Positions 16,471 through 25,244 of a DNA stretch of 51,416 bases are shown piece by piece. The DNA comes from Chloroflexota bacterium (lineage in GTDB: Bacteria > Chloroflexota > Dehalococcoidia > JACQUA01). The notes beneath the pieces were generated by a model. That model made no database searches, was not told the origin of the DNA, and was given only the letters and a program-made list of their open reading frames with translations. The DNA lies in contig JACQUA010000144.1 in NCBI GenBank assembly GCA_016210565.1, forward strand, positions 1-51,416, given 5' to 3'. The translations under genes were made by a program, and so were the position numbers. Each line of letters begins with the position of its first letter. Position 1 is the first letter of the stretch.

Positions 16471-16636
16471 CCCCAGAACCCCGCTGTTCTTAACCCACCC
16501 TACCCGGCTGCTTTTGCTCCGTGTCCAGCAGAAATGTAGGACCTGCTCAGATGACTTGACAGGGAACTTGTCAGGACCGAGAAAACCATATAAAATATGT
16601 TTCACAACACTGCAAACACTTAGAGGGATAATCAGG

Positions 16637-16951
16637 ATGCCTATCTACGACTACGAATGCGAGCGCTGCCGGTGCACGTTCGAAAGGAAACAGAGATACG
16701 ACGAGGAGCCAACCGCCATCTGTGAATGTGGTGGGAAGGCCCGGCGGGTGCTCCACTCCGTCCCGATCATTTTCAAGGGCAGCGGCTTCTATGTGACCGA
16801 CCACGGCAAGCGCGGCACCGCCGAGAGCACCGGCAGCGCCGGCAAGGAACCAACTAAAGAACCGGTGGCTTCCCAGGCCAAGTCTTCCACCACCGAAGCA
16901 AAGCCATCAAGCCCCGAAAACAAGACGGCGGAAACGAAGCCTAACAACTGA
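16637..16951 (+). CDS. FmdB-type zinc ribbon protein with disordered tail
   Basis: A 104-residue protein. MPIYDYECERC begins a zinc ribbon; the second half-site is AICECGGKARR. After residue 60 the chain becomes a low-complexity Ser/Thr/Glu/Lys/Pro tail (TKEPVASQAKSSTTEAKPSS). The ATG at 16637 is chosen because it starts the conserved MPIYxY motif; upstream in-frame codons are repeat DNA. The paralogue at 14974 has no such tail. Function unknown. Confidence 0.8.
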   Translation: MPIYDYECERCRCTFERKQRYDEEPTAICECGGKARRVLHSVPIIFKGSGFYVTDHGKRGTAESTGSAGKEPTKEPVASQAKSSTTEAKPSSPENKTAETKPNN

Positions 16952-16980
16952 AGTCTGCTCAAGACAACTTTGCCCAAACC

Positions 16981-17040
16981 GCAGGGTGGGTTAAGCGTCC
17001 CGATTCGTCTGAAAGACTCACCGGGACGCGAACCCACCGA
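16981..17040. repeat. GGTGGGTTAAGCG repeat (copy 2)
   Basis: ggtgggtt (16985-16992) and aacccacc (17031-17038) are inverted, and gcgtcccg and cgggacgc extend the stem inside them. It lies between the second FmdB-type gene and dtd. Confidence 0.75.
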
Positions 17041-17107
17041 ATTTCCGCGGTACCAGCGTCCCCCTTCGATACCGACCGGCTAGAACGCCGTTCTGGTAGT
17101 TACGCCT

Positions 17108-17584
17108 GTGAAAGCATTGCTTCAGCGAGTGCGGAAAGCCTCCGTGGAGGTCGACGGCGAGGTGGTAGGCCAAACCGGCCCCGGGCTCGTCGTTTTCGTT
17201 GGCATTGCTTCAGACGATACGCGCGAAGATGCCGGGTTGCTGGCGGACAAAATCGCAGGCCTCCGCATCTTCTCTGATGCCGGGGGAAAATTCAACCTTT
17301 CGGCCCTGGATACCCGTGCGGAATTGCTGCTGGTAAGCCAGTTTACCCTCTTGGCCGATACTAAGAAGGGACGGCGGCCCAGCTTCACCGATGCGGCCCC
17401 GCCATCCGCGGCCGGACCACTTTTCGACCACTTTGTTTCGCTGGCCCGGGCCACCGGCCTCAAGGTCGCCGCCGGCCGCTTCCAGGCTCACATGCTGGTG
17501 AATATTCAGAATGATGGGCCGGTGACCATACTCCTCGATACCAGAACATGGCAGAGAACAGAACCCCGGTGTCCACCACCGTAG
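17108..17584 (+). CDS. dtd: D-aminoacyl-tRNA deacylase
   Basis: A 158-residue DTD-fold enzyme that removes D-amino acids from tRNA. The two signatures are present: SQFTLLAD with the nearby Gly-X-Pro-like loops, and the C-terminal NDGPVT. It starts at GTG 17108, where the conserved MKALLQRV begins. The last residues (TEPRCPPP) and the stop TAG lie in a taggggcg repeat, so the C-terminus is about 10 residues longer than the family norm. Confidence 0.93.
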   Translation: MKALLQRVRKASVEVDGEVVGQTGPGLVVFVGIASDDTREDAGLLADKIAGLRIFSDAGGKFNLSALDTRAELLLVSQFTLLADTKKGRRPSFTDAAPPSAAGPLFDHFVSLARATGLKVAAGRFQAHMLVNIQNDGPVTILLDTRTWQRTEPRCPPP

Positions 17585-17660
17585 GGGCGCGGTGACGGCG
17601 CCCGGCGGGAGGCACCCACCGCCCCGGGGCGAGGGAACCTCGCCCCTACGGCGGTCGCGC
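17575..17660. repeat. TAGGGGCG palindrome ending dtd
   Basis: ccgtaggggcg at the left is answered by cgcccctacgg at 17640-17650. The TAG of the left arm is the dtd stop codon. Confidence 0.7.
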
Positions 17661-17766
17661 AACGCCCCTTCATTTTCATCCTTGACGGCACTACAGTTCG
17701 CAGCCCGGAATCAACCGCTTTGGTATGATATTACAAGCCTGAATCACGGTCGGAAGGAGAGCAGAA

Positions 17767-18846
17767 ATGGTTGACCCCGTCCTCGAAGACAGGAACCCCT
17801 GGGGAGACAAGACCTCTTATGACAAGTGGGTGGAAAGCGAGGAGGTCCCCGTTATTAAGGGATACTATGTGGAAGACCTCGCCGCGGTGGGGGTGGGACC
17901 CTGGAAGAGAAAGGGCGGCCTCGGTGCGATCATCAGGATGGAAGGAGCGGAAGAGACCAATGACTGCTACGTGTGCGAGATTCCCCCCGGCGCCAGCCTG
18001 AAACCACAGAAACATGTTTTCGAGGAGCTCATCTATGTGGTAAAAGGCCGGGGCGCCACCACCATCTGGAATGACGGAGAAAAACCTCAGACCTTTGAAT
18101 GGCAGGAGGGGAGCCTGTTTTCTCCCCCTTTGAACACCCGGCACCAGCATTTCAACGGACAGGGAAATCAGCCCGCGCGCTACCTTGCCGTGACCAGCGC
18201 ACCCACCGTCATCAATTTGTTCCACAACGTCGACTTTGTTCTTAACAACCCTTTTCAGTTCAAGGACCGGTACAGTGGCGAGAGCGATTACTTTCTGGGC
18301 AGCCGGAACAAGCTGTACACCGGCGTGGAGCACTTCCAGGAGACCAATTTCGTCCCCGATATCCGCAGCGCCAGGCTTTTTCCTTACGGGCCGAGAGGGG
18401 CCGGCGGCTATAACTCAAAATTCCAGCTTTCTGATAATACCATGGTCGCCCACGTTTCTGAATTCCCGGTTGGTACCTACAAGAAAGGCCACCGCCACGG
18501 CGCCGGGGCCCACGTCGTGATCATTGGCGGGGTGGGGTATTCCCTCATGTGGCTTCAGGGCCAGCCCAGAATGAAGATAGACTGGCGCGTTAACAGTATG
18601 TTCGTCCCACCGGAGAACTGGTTCCACCAGCACTTCAACACCGGGGCAGCGCCGGCCAAATATCTCGCCCTGCGCTGGGGAAGCAAGAAATTCAAAATGG
18701 GGAAGGCCTGGGGAACCAGAGAAGACGTCAAGAAAGGCGGCGACCAGATAGAGTACCCGGACGAAGACCCCGAAATCCGGGCGCTGTTTGAAAGAGAACT
18801 CGCAAAGAACGGCCTGACCTGCAAGATGCCGCCGCGCGCCCCGTAG
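17767..18846 (+). CDS. Bicupin protein
   Basis: A 359-residue protein with two cupin domains. The N-terminal one has KHVFEELIYVVKGRG and a later NTRHQHFNG; the C-terminal one has GHRHGAGAHVVIIGG and WFHQHFNT. The His/Glu residues of these motifs would bind a metal ion. Gentisate dioxygenase-like bicupins have this layout, but the exact reaction is unknown. A ggaaggag site precedes the ATG. The stop TAG is again provided by a gtaggggcg repeat. Confidence 0.75.
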   Translation: MVDPVLEDRNPWGDKTSYDKWVESEEVPVIKGYYVEDLAAVGVGPWKRKGGLGAIIRMEGAEETNDCYVCEIPPGASLKPQKHVFEELIYVVKGRGATTIWNDGEKPQTFEWQEGSLFSPPLNTRHQHFNGQGNQPARYLAVTSAPTVINLFHNVDFVLNNPFQFKDRYSGESDYFLGSRNKLYTGVEHFQETNFVPDIRSARLFPYGPRGAGGYNSKFQLSDNTMVAHVSEFPVGTYKKGHRHGAGAHVVIIGGVGYSLMWLQGQPRMKIDWRVNSMFVPPENWFHQHFNTGAAPAKYLALRWGSKKFKMGKAWGTREDVKKGGDQIEYPDEDPEIRALFERELAKNGLTCKMPPRAP

Positions 18847-18880
18847 GGGCGAACCCGTGTGTTCGCCCGCGCCGGCCGCG
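18841..18880. repeat. TAGGGGCG repeat ending the bicupin gene
   Basis: ccgtaggggcgaacccgtgt is followed by gttcgcccgc; gggcgaac pairs with gttcgccc. Its TAG is the bicupin stop codon. Confidence 0.7.
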
Positions 18881-18952
18881 AAGGACTCTGGCCCCCCACA
18901 CGGGGAGACTTGCCCGACCTGGACCGTTAAGCCCGCTCGTCGCAACCAAACT

Positions 18953-19378
18953 ATGAAGAAGAGACTCAGCCTCGCCCTAGAAAAGCTGAAGCAGCACGGC
19001 TACCGCCAGACGCCGCAACGTTCGCTCATTCTCGAAGCCATTGAACGGGCCGGCGGTCACATCAGCGCCGAAGAGATCTACGCCACCGTGCAGGCGAAAT
19101 TCCCCGAGGTCAACATGTCTACCGTCTACCGCACGGTGGAATTGCTGAAGAAGCTCGGCCTGGTGACCGAGACCGACCTCGGAGAAGGCAGGGTAAGGTA
19201 TCACTTCGGGATCAAAGGACACCACCACCATTTGATATGCCAGGGTTGCGGCAAGATATACGAGTTGCGCGAGACCCACCTGACCCCGTTACGACGGGCC
19301 CTGTTTGAGGAGTACGGTTTCGAAGCGGACCTGAGGCACCTGGCGATCTTCGGGTTTTGCCGCGAGTGCCACGGGTGA
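18953..19378 (+). CDS. Fur-family metal-responsive repressor
   Basis: A 141-residue Fur-type protein. A winged helix (YRQTPQRSLILEAI, NMSTVYRTVELLKKLGLV) is followed by a dimerisation domain with metal ligands GHHHHLICQGCGK and the C-terminal CREC. The two CxxC pairs form the structural Zn site. The ATG at 18953 starts the conserved region; the earlier ATG adds 32 repeat-derived residues. It is followed by a Ni/Co transporter gene whose promoter holds a perfect palindrome, so a nickel- or cobalt-sensing (Nur-like) role is inferred. Fur, Zur or PerR cannot be excluded from sequence alone. Confidence 0.85.
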   Translation: MKKRLSLALEKLKQHGYRQTPQRSLILEAIERAGGHISAEEIYATVQAKFPEVNMSTVYRTVELLKKLGLVTETDLGEGRVRYHFGIKGHHHHLICQGCGKIYELRETHLTPLRRALFEEYGFEADLRHLAIFGFCRECHG

Positions 19379-19395
19379 TCTTTTTCGAATTCTTC

Positions 19396-19434
19396 TTGCA
19401 ACTAGTTGCAAAAGCGTTCAGTTGCTTTTATAAT
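19396..19434 (+). promoter_or_regulatory. Operator-overlapped promoter of the Ni/Co transporter
   Basis: TTGCAACTAGTTGCAA (19396-19411) is a perfect 16-bp palindrome. Its right half TTGCAA (19406-19411) would serve as the -35 element, 17 bp from a consensus TATAAT at 19429-19434. A repressor bound to the palindrome would block the -35. From memory, the Streptomyces Nur box (TTGCAA, 5 nt, TTGCAA) is very similar. The gene starts 135 nt further on. Confidence 0.75.
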
Positions 19435-19568
19435 AGTGGCGGTCGGAAGCAGCGGAGGGATTTCTACCCATCGCCCGACCCAGCGCTGCGCCTTTTGTCC
19501 TCGGGAGGCAATACGCACCTGTAGCGTGCGGCCAGGGTTGCAGTTAGCTCTACCAAGGAGATGGTCTG

Positions 19569-20336
19569 ATGGACACGAATACTGGGGTCATCCTCTTCCT
19601 CGGGATAGTCCTGGGCATCCGTCATGCGTTTGACGCCGACCACCTTGTTGCGGTCTCGACGATCGTCAGTCAGTACCGCAATCCTTTTCGGTCGCTCTGG
19701 GTGGGGATTTCCTGGGGCCTGGGACATACGACGACGCTCCTGCTAGCAGGAGCGGCCATACTCTTTTTCAAGCTATCTTTCTTTCAAGACTACTCCTACA
19801 TCTTTGAAATCGCAGTGGGCGTGATGCTGGTCTTCCTCGGCCTCCAGGTCTTCTGGACCCTGTGGCGAGGCAAGGCCCACCTCCACGGGCACGAACACGA
19901 GCGAGAAACCCACTGGCACATCCATCCCCACCGGAAGACGCCAGGACACGACCACCATACACCCTCACTCTGGCCCTGGCGGCTACCCCCTCCTATCGCC
20001 GGAATCGCACTCAGGGTGAACTCCTATCTCGCCCGGATGCTGGGCCGTCCCTTCTTCCGCTTGAAGTCTTACCTGGTTGGAACAGTCCACGGCCTGGCGG
20101 GCAGCGCCGCCCTCATGCTGCTGGTCCTCGGCGCCCTGCCCTCCCTGGAAACCGGCATCCTGTACATCATCGTCTTTGGCCTCGGATCAACCCTGGCGAT
20201 GGGAGTCACCACCATTTTCATCAGCATGCCTTTCACCCTCTCCGGGCGGCTCCCCACCTTCAACAGGGTCCTCCAGGTCGTCGCCGCCAGCTTCAGCATC
20301 TTTCTGGGCATCCTGCTAATCTCCGGCGGCCGATGA
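19569..20336 (+). CDS. NicO/HupE-type nickel/cobalt transporter
   Basis: A 255-residue membrane protein. The metal-transport signature RHAFDADHL lies in the first helix. A His-rich loop (HLHGHEHERETHWHIHPH, then GHDHH) lies between helices, and five or six hydrophobic segments are visible. It starts at ATG 19569 with aaggag in front. The Fur-like operator and the neighbouring Fur gene imply repression when the metal is plentiful. Transport of Ni2+ or Co2+ is inferred from the signature; direction (uptake or export) is not certain. Confidence 0.85.
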   Translation: MDTNTGVILFLGIVLGIRHAFDADHLVAVSTIVSQYRNPFRSLWVGISWGLGHTTTLLLAGAAILFFKLSFFQDYSYIFEIAVGVMLVFLGLQVFWTLWRGKAHLHGHEHERETHWHIHPHRKTPGHDHHTPSLWPWRLPPPIAGIALRVNSYLARMLGRPFFRLKSYLVGTVHGLAGSAALMLLVLGALPSLETGILYIIVFGLGSTLAMGVTTIFISMPFTLSGRLPTFNRVLQVVAASFSIFLGILLISGGR

Positions 20337-20368
20337 AGGAGTTCCCTGAGTTCTTTGAGATATTGAGG

Positions 20369-20500
20369 CGTAGGGTGGGTTAAGCGCAATGGGGCGGTGC
20401 TGACGGGAATGGTTGCGCGAACCCACCATTTCTCCCCCTTGCCGCGGGTGGCTCTGCAAATTCGTCCTTGCTGTGGTGGGTTCGCGCAGCCACCGTACGT
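20369..20500. repeat. GGTGGGTTAAGCG repeat (copy 3)
   Basis: gtagggtgggttaagcgcaa, then gcgcgaacccaccattt, then gctgtggtgggttcgcgcag. The order is the same as in copy 1 at 16340. The gap 20337-20588 contains no supported gene. Confidence 0.75.
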
Positions 20501-20588
20501 CGCTTGCTATCAGCCGCCGCTACCGGCGGCCACCCGTCGCCTGGAGGGGTGGGGAATCTTCTAATCTTTAATCTGTAATCGTCCATCG

Positions 20589-21476
20589 CTACAGCGTGAA
20601 GATCGACTTGTTCCTCGCCCTGGTCACCGCTTTATCGATAACGCAGTTGGCAAACTTCTCCACGATCCAGGCGTAGTACGGCTCCGGAATGCTTTTCTTA
20701 TCGATATCAGGGACCTCGTTAAACGCCTCGATCATCCACGTCTTTCCTGTTTCATCGATACACCACTCCACGGCATTCACGTCCAGGTCCAGGACCGCGT
20801 TCAGGACGGTGGTCTGCTGGGTGAGTGCGCCGAGTTGCGATTCAATGGGTTTCAGGTCGGAAACCAGATACTGCCCCATGGCGAAGGGACGGGGAACCCA
20901 CTTGATAAAGAGGACATCCCTCTTGTTGATGCAAAAAGCGCGGTAGTAGTCCACGTATCTTATTTGCTCCTGCACCAGGAGAACGTGGTCCTGCTTCTTG
21001 GTCTGATAAATGTCCTTCAGTTCCGGCAGCGAAGAAATAAAGAAGACGTTTTCCCAACCGTATCCGTCGAAGGGCTTGACCACGCACGGCAGTCCCACGT
21101 GCGACACCACCGCATCGAAATCCGGCTCCCTGACTATCTCCCCGAGGTCTTCGCGCCAGAACTGATTCGGCAACAACACAGACCGGGGATACGATATGCC
21201 TAAAGCCTGGCAGATCTTCAGCTCCACAAGCTTGTTGGTGGCAAAGGCCGCGAACGGGTTATTCAAAACGTAGGCGCCGCCCAGGCTGAGGTTTTTCACG
21301 ATCTCCCGGAGGTAGGTGTTGCTAAAGCTGATGCGGTCAATGATAGCCACCCAATCCCCCCGCACCGGTACTTGCTGGGCATTGAAAGAGGGGAAATCCA
21401 GCTCGAAGTCCCCCAGCCTGGCGGCCACGTCCTGGATGAAGGGGTCCTGCTTTGACTCCAGAATGCCGATCTTCAT
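20589..21476 (-). CDS. ATP-grasp ligase of RimK type
   Basis: A 295-residue protein. LPCVVKPFDGYGWENVF holds the ATP-binding Lys and Gly-rich loop, and MIEAFNEVPDIDKKS holds the metal-binding acidic/Asn residues of the ATP-grasp fold. The N-terminus is a small alpha/beta domain. It resembles RimK/glutathione-synthetase-like ligases, which join a carboxylate to an amine. The ATG at 21476 is used since codons before it lie in repeat DNA. It is last in the nad block on the - strand, but a repeat separates it from nadC. The substrate is unknown. Confidence 0.75.
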   Translation of the reverse strand: MKIGILESKQDPFIQDVAARLGDFELDFPSFNAQQVPVRGDWVAIIDRISFSNTYLREIVKNLSLGGAYVLNNPFAAFATNKLVELKICQALGISYPRSVLLPNQFWREDLGEIVREPDFDAVVSHVGLPCVVKPFDGYGWENVFFISSLPELKDIYQTKKQDHVLLVQEQIRYVDYYRAFCINKRDVLFIKWVPRPFAMGQYLVSDLKPIESQLGALTQQTTVLNAVLDLDVNAVEWCIDETGKTWMIEAFNEVPDIDKKSIPEPYYAWIVEKFANCVIDKAVTRARNKSIFTL

Positions 21477-21560
21477 GATTATCAGCAATCAGCTTTCAGC
21501 AATCAGCTTTCAGCATTTGGCGATCAGCCCCTGGCTGATAGCTGATAGCTGTTAGCTGTT
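21477..21560. repeat. Simple cagcaatcagctttcagc / agctgatagctg repeat
   Basis: Near-tandem cagcaatcagctttcagc units are followed by ggctgatagctgatagctg. It lies between the ATP-grasp start and the nadC stop. Related tracts are near 13025-13062 and 24215-24243. Confidence 0.65.
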
Positions 21561-21561
21561 T

Positions 21562-22416
21562 CTACTCGTATTCCAGCTCCAGACTTATGTCAAGAGCCCG
21601 GGCCGAGTGTGTCAACGCCCCCACGGAAATGATGTCCACCCCGGTCTCAGCGATCACACGGGCGTTTTCCAGGTTTATTCCGCCTGAGGCCTCCAACTTT
21701 ACCCGTCCGGCCACAGCCTCGACCGCCTTCCGCATTTCTTCAGGGCTCATATTATCGAGAAGAATGATGTCGGCGCCGGCTTCCGCTGCCGTGACCGCGT
21801 CCGGAATCGAAGTCACCTCGACTTCTACCTTGAGGGTATGGGGTGCGTTCTTCTTCGCCTTGTCGATGATATCCCGCAGCGACAGCCCCGCCCGGTAGAG
21901 CGCCACCAGGTGGTTGTCCTTGATCAGAATGCCGTCCCCCAGGTGGTGGCGATGGTTGATCCCCCCTCCCACCCGGACGGCGTACTTCTCCAGATATCTC
22001 AGGCCCGGCGTCGTTTTCCTGGTCTCCGACACCCTCGTTTTCAGCCCGGCCACGATTTCAACGAACTTCGCCGTCAGGGTCGCGGTGCCACTGAGTCGCT
22101 GCAGGAAATTCAGCGCGGTCCGCTCCGCTTTCAGTATGCCGGCGGCGCTTCCCCTGACAGTAGCCACCACATCCCCTTTCTTTACCCGGTCGCCGTCTCG
22201 TTTCAAAGGGGTAAAGACAAGAGACGGGTCCACCTTCAAGAAGACCAACCCGGCTACCTCCAGTCCCGCCAGTACCCCGTCCGCCTTCATGAGAAAGGAA
22301 CCGTGAGCCTGCAGACTGTCAGGGACCAGCAGCTCAGTCGTTATGTCCCCCCAGCCCATATCTTCCAGGATGGCCGTCTCGACTATCCTGTCAACCACGG
22401 GCGCAATCAGAGACAT
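21562..22416 (-). CDS. nadC: Nicotinate-nucleotide pyrophosphorylase (quinolinate phosphoribosyltransferase)
   Basis: A 284-residue enzyme that converts quinolinate and PRPP to nicotinate mononucleotide, CO2 and PPi. Family motifs are RTALNFLQRLSGTAT, TRKTTPGLR, the HRHHLGDGILIKDNH strand and LDNMSPEEM. It starts 2 nt after the nadB stop and so is translationally coupled to it. Confidence 0.97.
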   Translation of the reverse strand: MSLIAPVVDRIVETAILEDMGWGDITTELLVPDSLQAHGSFLMKADGVLAGLEVAGLVFLKVDPSLVFTPLKRDGDRVKKGDVVATVRGSAAGILKAERTALNFLQRLSGTATLTAKFVEIVAGLKTRVSETRKTTPGLRYLEKYAVRVGGGINHRHHLGDGILIKDNHLVALYRAGLSLRDIIDKAKKNAPHTLKVEVEVTSIPDAVTAAEAGADIILLDNMSPEEMRKAVEAVAGRVKLEASGGINLENARVIAETGVDIISVGALTHSARALDISLELEYE

Positions 22417-22418
22417 GG

Positions 22419-23987
22419 CTAGTCACCCCTCCTGTAAACTATGTGGCGTTCCCACTCCAGCAAACTTTGCGGAAAATCGGTCCGGTAATGGGCGCCGCGG
22501 CTCTCCTCCCGCATCAGGGCCGCCTCGGCGATCAAACGTCCGGTCACCACCAGATTGCTCAGCTCAAGTTTCACGCGGTCCACCTTCTCGCCGGCAAGGC
22601 TGCGCTGCCAGGCCGCCAGGGTATTGACGCTTTCCAGCAGCGGCTTGCCGGACCTCACGATGCCCACATTGTCCCACATCAGAGACTGCAGATTAGCCAC
22701 GCTCAGCGCTGCCGCCGCCCTGGCCTTGTCCCGCGAGGGCAACTCCACGGTATTGCTGCTCTGGGGAGCAACCGGGGTTATCTTTCCGCTGATTATCTCC
22801 CTGGCCCTTTGCATGATCCGCCTGGCGAAGACCAGGGTTTCCAGGAGGGAATTGCTGGCCAGGCGGTTCGCGCCGTGGATGCCGGTGCAGGCAGTCTCGC
22901 CGTCGGCAAACAGTCCCGGCACATTGGTTTCTCCCCAGGTGTTGGTCTTCACCCCACCCATCATGTAATGCGCCGCCGGCGCCACCGGGATCAGCCCCCT
23001 GGTAATGTCCAGCCCGTGCTCCCGGCAAAAACGGTAGATTGTAGGAAAGCGAGTCGTGATCAGGCTCGGTGGAAGGTGTGTGACATCGAGGAACACCCGG
23101 TCGCTGCCGGTTTTCCGCATCTCAGCGACAATCGCCCGGGCCACCACATCCCGCGGCGCCAGTTCCGCCTCCGGCGCATAGCCAGGCATGAAGCGGTATC
23201 CTTCAACGTTTCTCAAAATACCGCCTTCCCCGCGCACCGCTTCCGAAATCAGAAAGGGAGGCACCCCGGGCAGACGGATGGCAGTCGGATGAAACTGGAA
23301 GAACTCCATATCCACTATCTCGGCTCCGGCCTCGAAGGCCAGAGCCACGCCATCCCCGGTAGCTACCTCGGAATTGGTCGTGTACTTGTATAAGCGGCCC
23401 CCGCCGCCGGTGGCCAGCACCAGGAACCGGCAGTTAAACTCTTCAACCAGGCCGCTGCGAATATCAAGCACCTTGATTCCGCAGACGCGGCCGTCCTCCA
23501 GCAGCACTTCCGTAGCCAGACAATATTCCAGTATCTTGGTCCTGGAAAGGCGTACTTGCCCGCTCAGCGTTGTCTCGATGTGCTCCCCCGTGGCATCGCC
23601 CCCGGCATGGAGAATCCTGGGTAGACTGTGCGCCGCCTCTTTGGTGAGGGCGATCTCGCCGTTCACCGTATCGAAGGGCACTCCCAACCTTATGAGATCG
23701 GCGATGCTCTCCGCGGCCTCGTCCACCAGTATGCGTACTGCCTCGGGGTCGCACAGGCCGGCGCCCGCGGCGACGGTGTCCTGATAGTGAAGCTCCGGGG
23801 AATCGTTCCGTCCGATAGGGGCGGCAATCCCGCCCTGGGCATACTTGGTGTTGCTGGTGCTGATATCGCTCTTGGTGATGACCAGAACCTTGCCGGTGTC
23901 TTTGGCCAGCAGGGCGGAAAACAGTCCGGCGATGCCGCTGCCGACTATGATGTAGTCAAAATAGTTTGACTTGTTCTTCTTGGCCAT
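22419..23987 (-). CDS. nadB: L-aspartate oxidase
   Basis: A 522-residue flavoprotein that oxidises L-aspartate to iminoaspartate. IVGSGIAGLFSALLA is the FAD dinucleotide motif; HYMMGGVKTN and GETACTGIHGANRLASNS are active-site signatures. The C-terminal helical domain is complete. It is directly upstream of nadC (2 nt gap) and separated from nadA by about 300 nt of repeat DNA. The fumarate-reductase-type oxidase can use fumarate as acceptor without oxygen, which suits an anaerobe. Confidence 0.97.
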   Translation of the reverse strand: MAKKNKSNYFDYIIVGSGIAGLFSALLAKDTGKVLVITKSDISTSNTKYAQGGIAAPIGRNDSPELHYQDTVAAGAGLCDPEAVRILVDEAAESIADLIRLGVPFDTVNGEIALTKEAAHSLPRILHAGGDATGEHIETTLSGQVRLSRTKILEYCLATEVLLEDGRVCGIKVLDIRSGLVEEFNCRFLVLATGGGGRLYKYTTNSEVATGDGVALAFEAGAEIVDMEFFQFHPTAIRLPGVPPFLISEAVRGEGGILRNVEGYRFMPGYAPEAELAPRDVVARAIVAEMRKTGSDRVFLDVTHLPPSLITTRFPTIYRFCREHGLDITRGLIPVAPAAHYMMGGVKTNTWGETNVPGLFADGETACTGIHGANRLASNSLLETLVFARRIMQRAREIISGKITPVAPQSSNTVELPSRDKARAAAALSVANLQSLMWDNVGIVRSGKPLLESVNTLAAWQRSLAGEKVDRVKLELSNLVVTGRLIAEAALMREESRGAHYRTDFPQSLLEWERHIVYRRGD

Positions 23988-24011
23988 AGAGGAAATTCAA
24001 ACATCAAAAAT

Positions 24012-24111
24012 GGCGTTACTGCAAAAAGGTCTAAAATGGGAATTTTGGACTGTTTCTTGAATCTAGTTTTCTGCCCGTTTTGGCTCAAAAAGGGCTGTTT
24101 GCAGTAACACC
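24012..24111. mobile_element. 100-nt element with 17-bp terminal inverted repeats (MITE-like)
   Basis: ggcgttactgcaaaaag at the left and ctgtttgcagtaacacc at the right match as inverted copies at 15 of 17 positions. No ORF is inside. A similar end, ggcgttcctgcaaaaa, occurs at 51221-51236. The rest of the nadA-nadB gap (23988-24287) is simple caaaatgacaaatc and gctgacagccgatagctg tracts. A non-autonomous element or a large hairpin are both possible. Confidence 0.5.
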
Positions 24112-24287
24112 AAAAATCAAAATGCAAAATGACAAATCAAAACCCAAAAATGACCTGTGCGCATCGCTCCTGAAGTCGGCAATCAGCCAATAATCGACAA
24201 GCGAACAACGCGCTGACGGCTGACAGCCGATAGCTGACAGCCATCCTTTCGTTTTGGTTTGTCATTTTGATTTTTGACTTTTCATCT

Positions 24288-25235
24288 TCACTTGACGGCC
24301 AGCATGCGGTCCAGGGCGCGTTTCGCCTTCAGACGGATGTCCTCCGGTACGGTTACCACATTCCGCCCATCCTCCATCGTCTTGACCACCGTATCCAGGG
24401 TGGTGCGCTTCATGTTCGGGCAAATCAGTGAAGTAGATATGAGAAAAAACCGCTTGCCCGGGTTCTCTTTGCGCAAGCGGTACAGGAGACCTTCCTCGGT
24501 GCCGATAAGGAAAGTCCGGGCCTCACTTTCCCTGGCGTACCGCGCCATCTGCGAAGTGCTCAAAGCCGCGTCAGCCAGAGCCACCACCTCGGGGCGGCAT
24601 TCAGGGTGCACCAGGACAGGCGCATCGGGGTACAGCGCTTTGGCCTGGAGCACCTGGCCCGGGTTAAGGCGGTGATGCGTGATACAATATCCGGGATACA
24701 GCACCATTCTCTTCCGCGTCCGGGAGGCTACGAACTGGCCCAGGTTCTTGTCCGGCACGAAAAGTATCTCATCATGGGGTAAAGATTCTACAACTTTTGC
24801 GGCGTTGGCGGAAGTGCAGCAGATGTCGCTATCCGCCTTGACCGCCGCGGTGGTATTGACGTAGCAGACAACACCGGCTTGAGGATAGCGAGTCTTCCAC
24901 TCTTGCAGGTCTCTGGCGTCGATCATGGCGGCCATAGGGCAACAGGCCGTGCTCTCGGCCAGCAGGACCGTCTTGTCCGGGTTGAGGATAGCCGCGCTCT
25001 CGGCCATGAAGTCCACCCCGCAAAAGACGATGACCCTGGCGTCCGCTTGGGTGGCCTGGCGCGAGAGTTCCAGGGAATCGCCTACGAAGTCCGCTGCGTC
25101 CTGGACTTCGGGCCTCTGGTAATTGTGGGCTACAATGACAGCGTTGAGCTTTCTCTTCAGGGCCTGGATTCTCTGGTTCAGCTCCAGCAGTTCCCCGGGC
25201 GACCGTTCCATGGGCGCCGCGCTAGCCCGCAGCAT
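24288..25235 (-). CDS. nadA: Quinolinate synthase
   Basis: A 315-residue [4Fe-4S] enzyme that condenses iminoaspartate with dihydroxyacetone phosphate to quinolinate. The three cluster cysteines are expected in TACCPMA, HPECRPEV and SLICPNMK, all present. Its length is typical of the short NadA class. It is the first gene of the NAD block (nadA, repeat gap, nadB, nadC). Confidence 0.97.
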   Translation of the reverse strand: MLRASAAPMERSPGELLELNQRIQALKRKLNAVIVAHNYQRPEVQDAADFVGDSLELSRQATQADARVIVFCGVDFMAESAAILNPDKTVLLAESTACCPMAAMIDARDLQEWKTRYPQAGVVCYVNTTAAVKADSDICCTSANAAKVVESLPHDEILFVPDKNLGQFVASRTRKRMVLYPGYCITHHRLNPGQVLQAKALYPDAPVLVHPECRPEVVALADAALSTSQMARYARESEARTFLIGTEEGLLYRLRKENPGKRFFLISTSLICPNMKRTTLDTVVKTMEDGRNVVTVPEDIRLKAKRALDRMLAVK

Positions 25236-25244
25236 ACCCGCACT

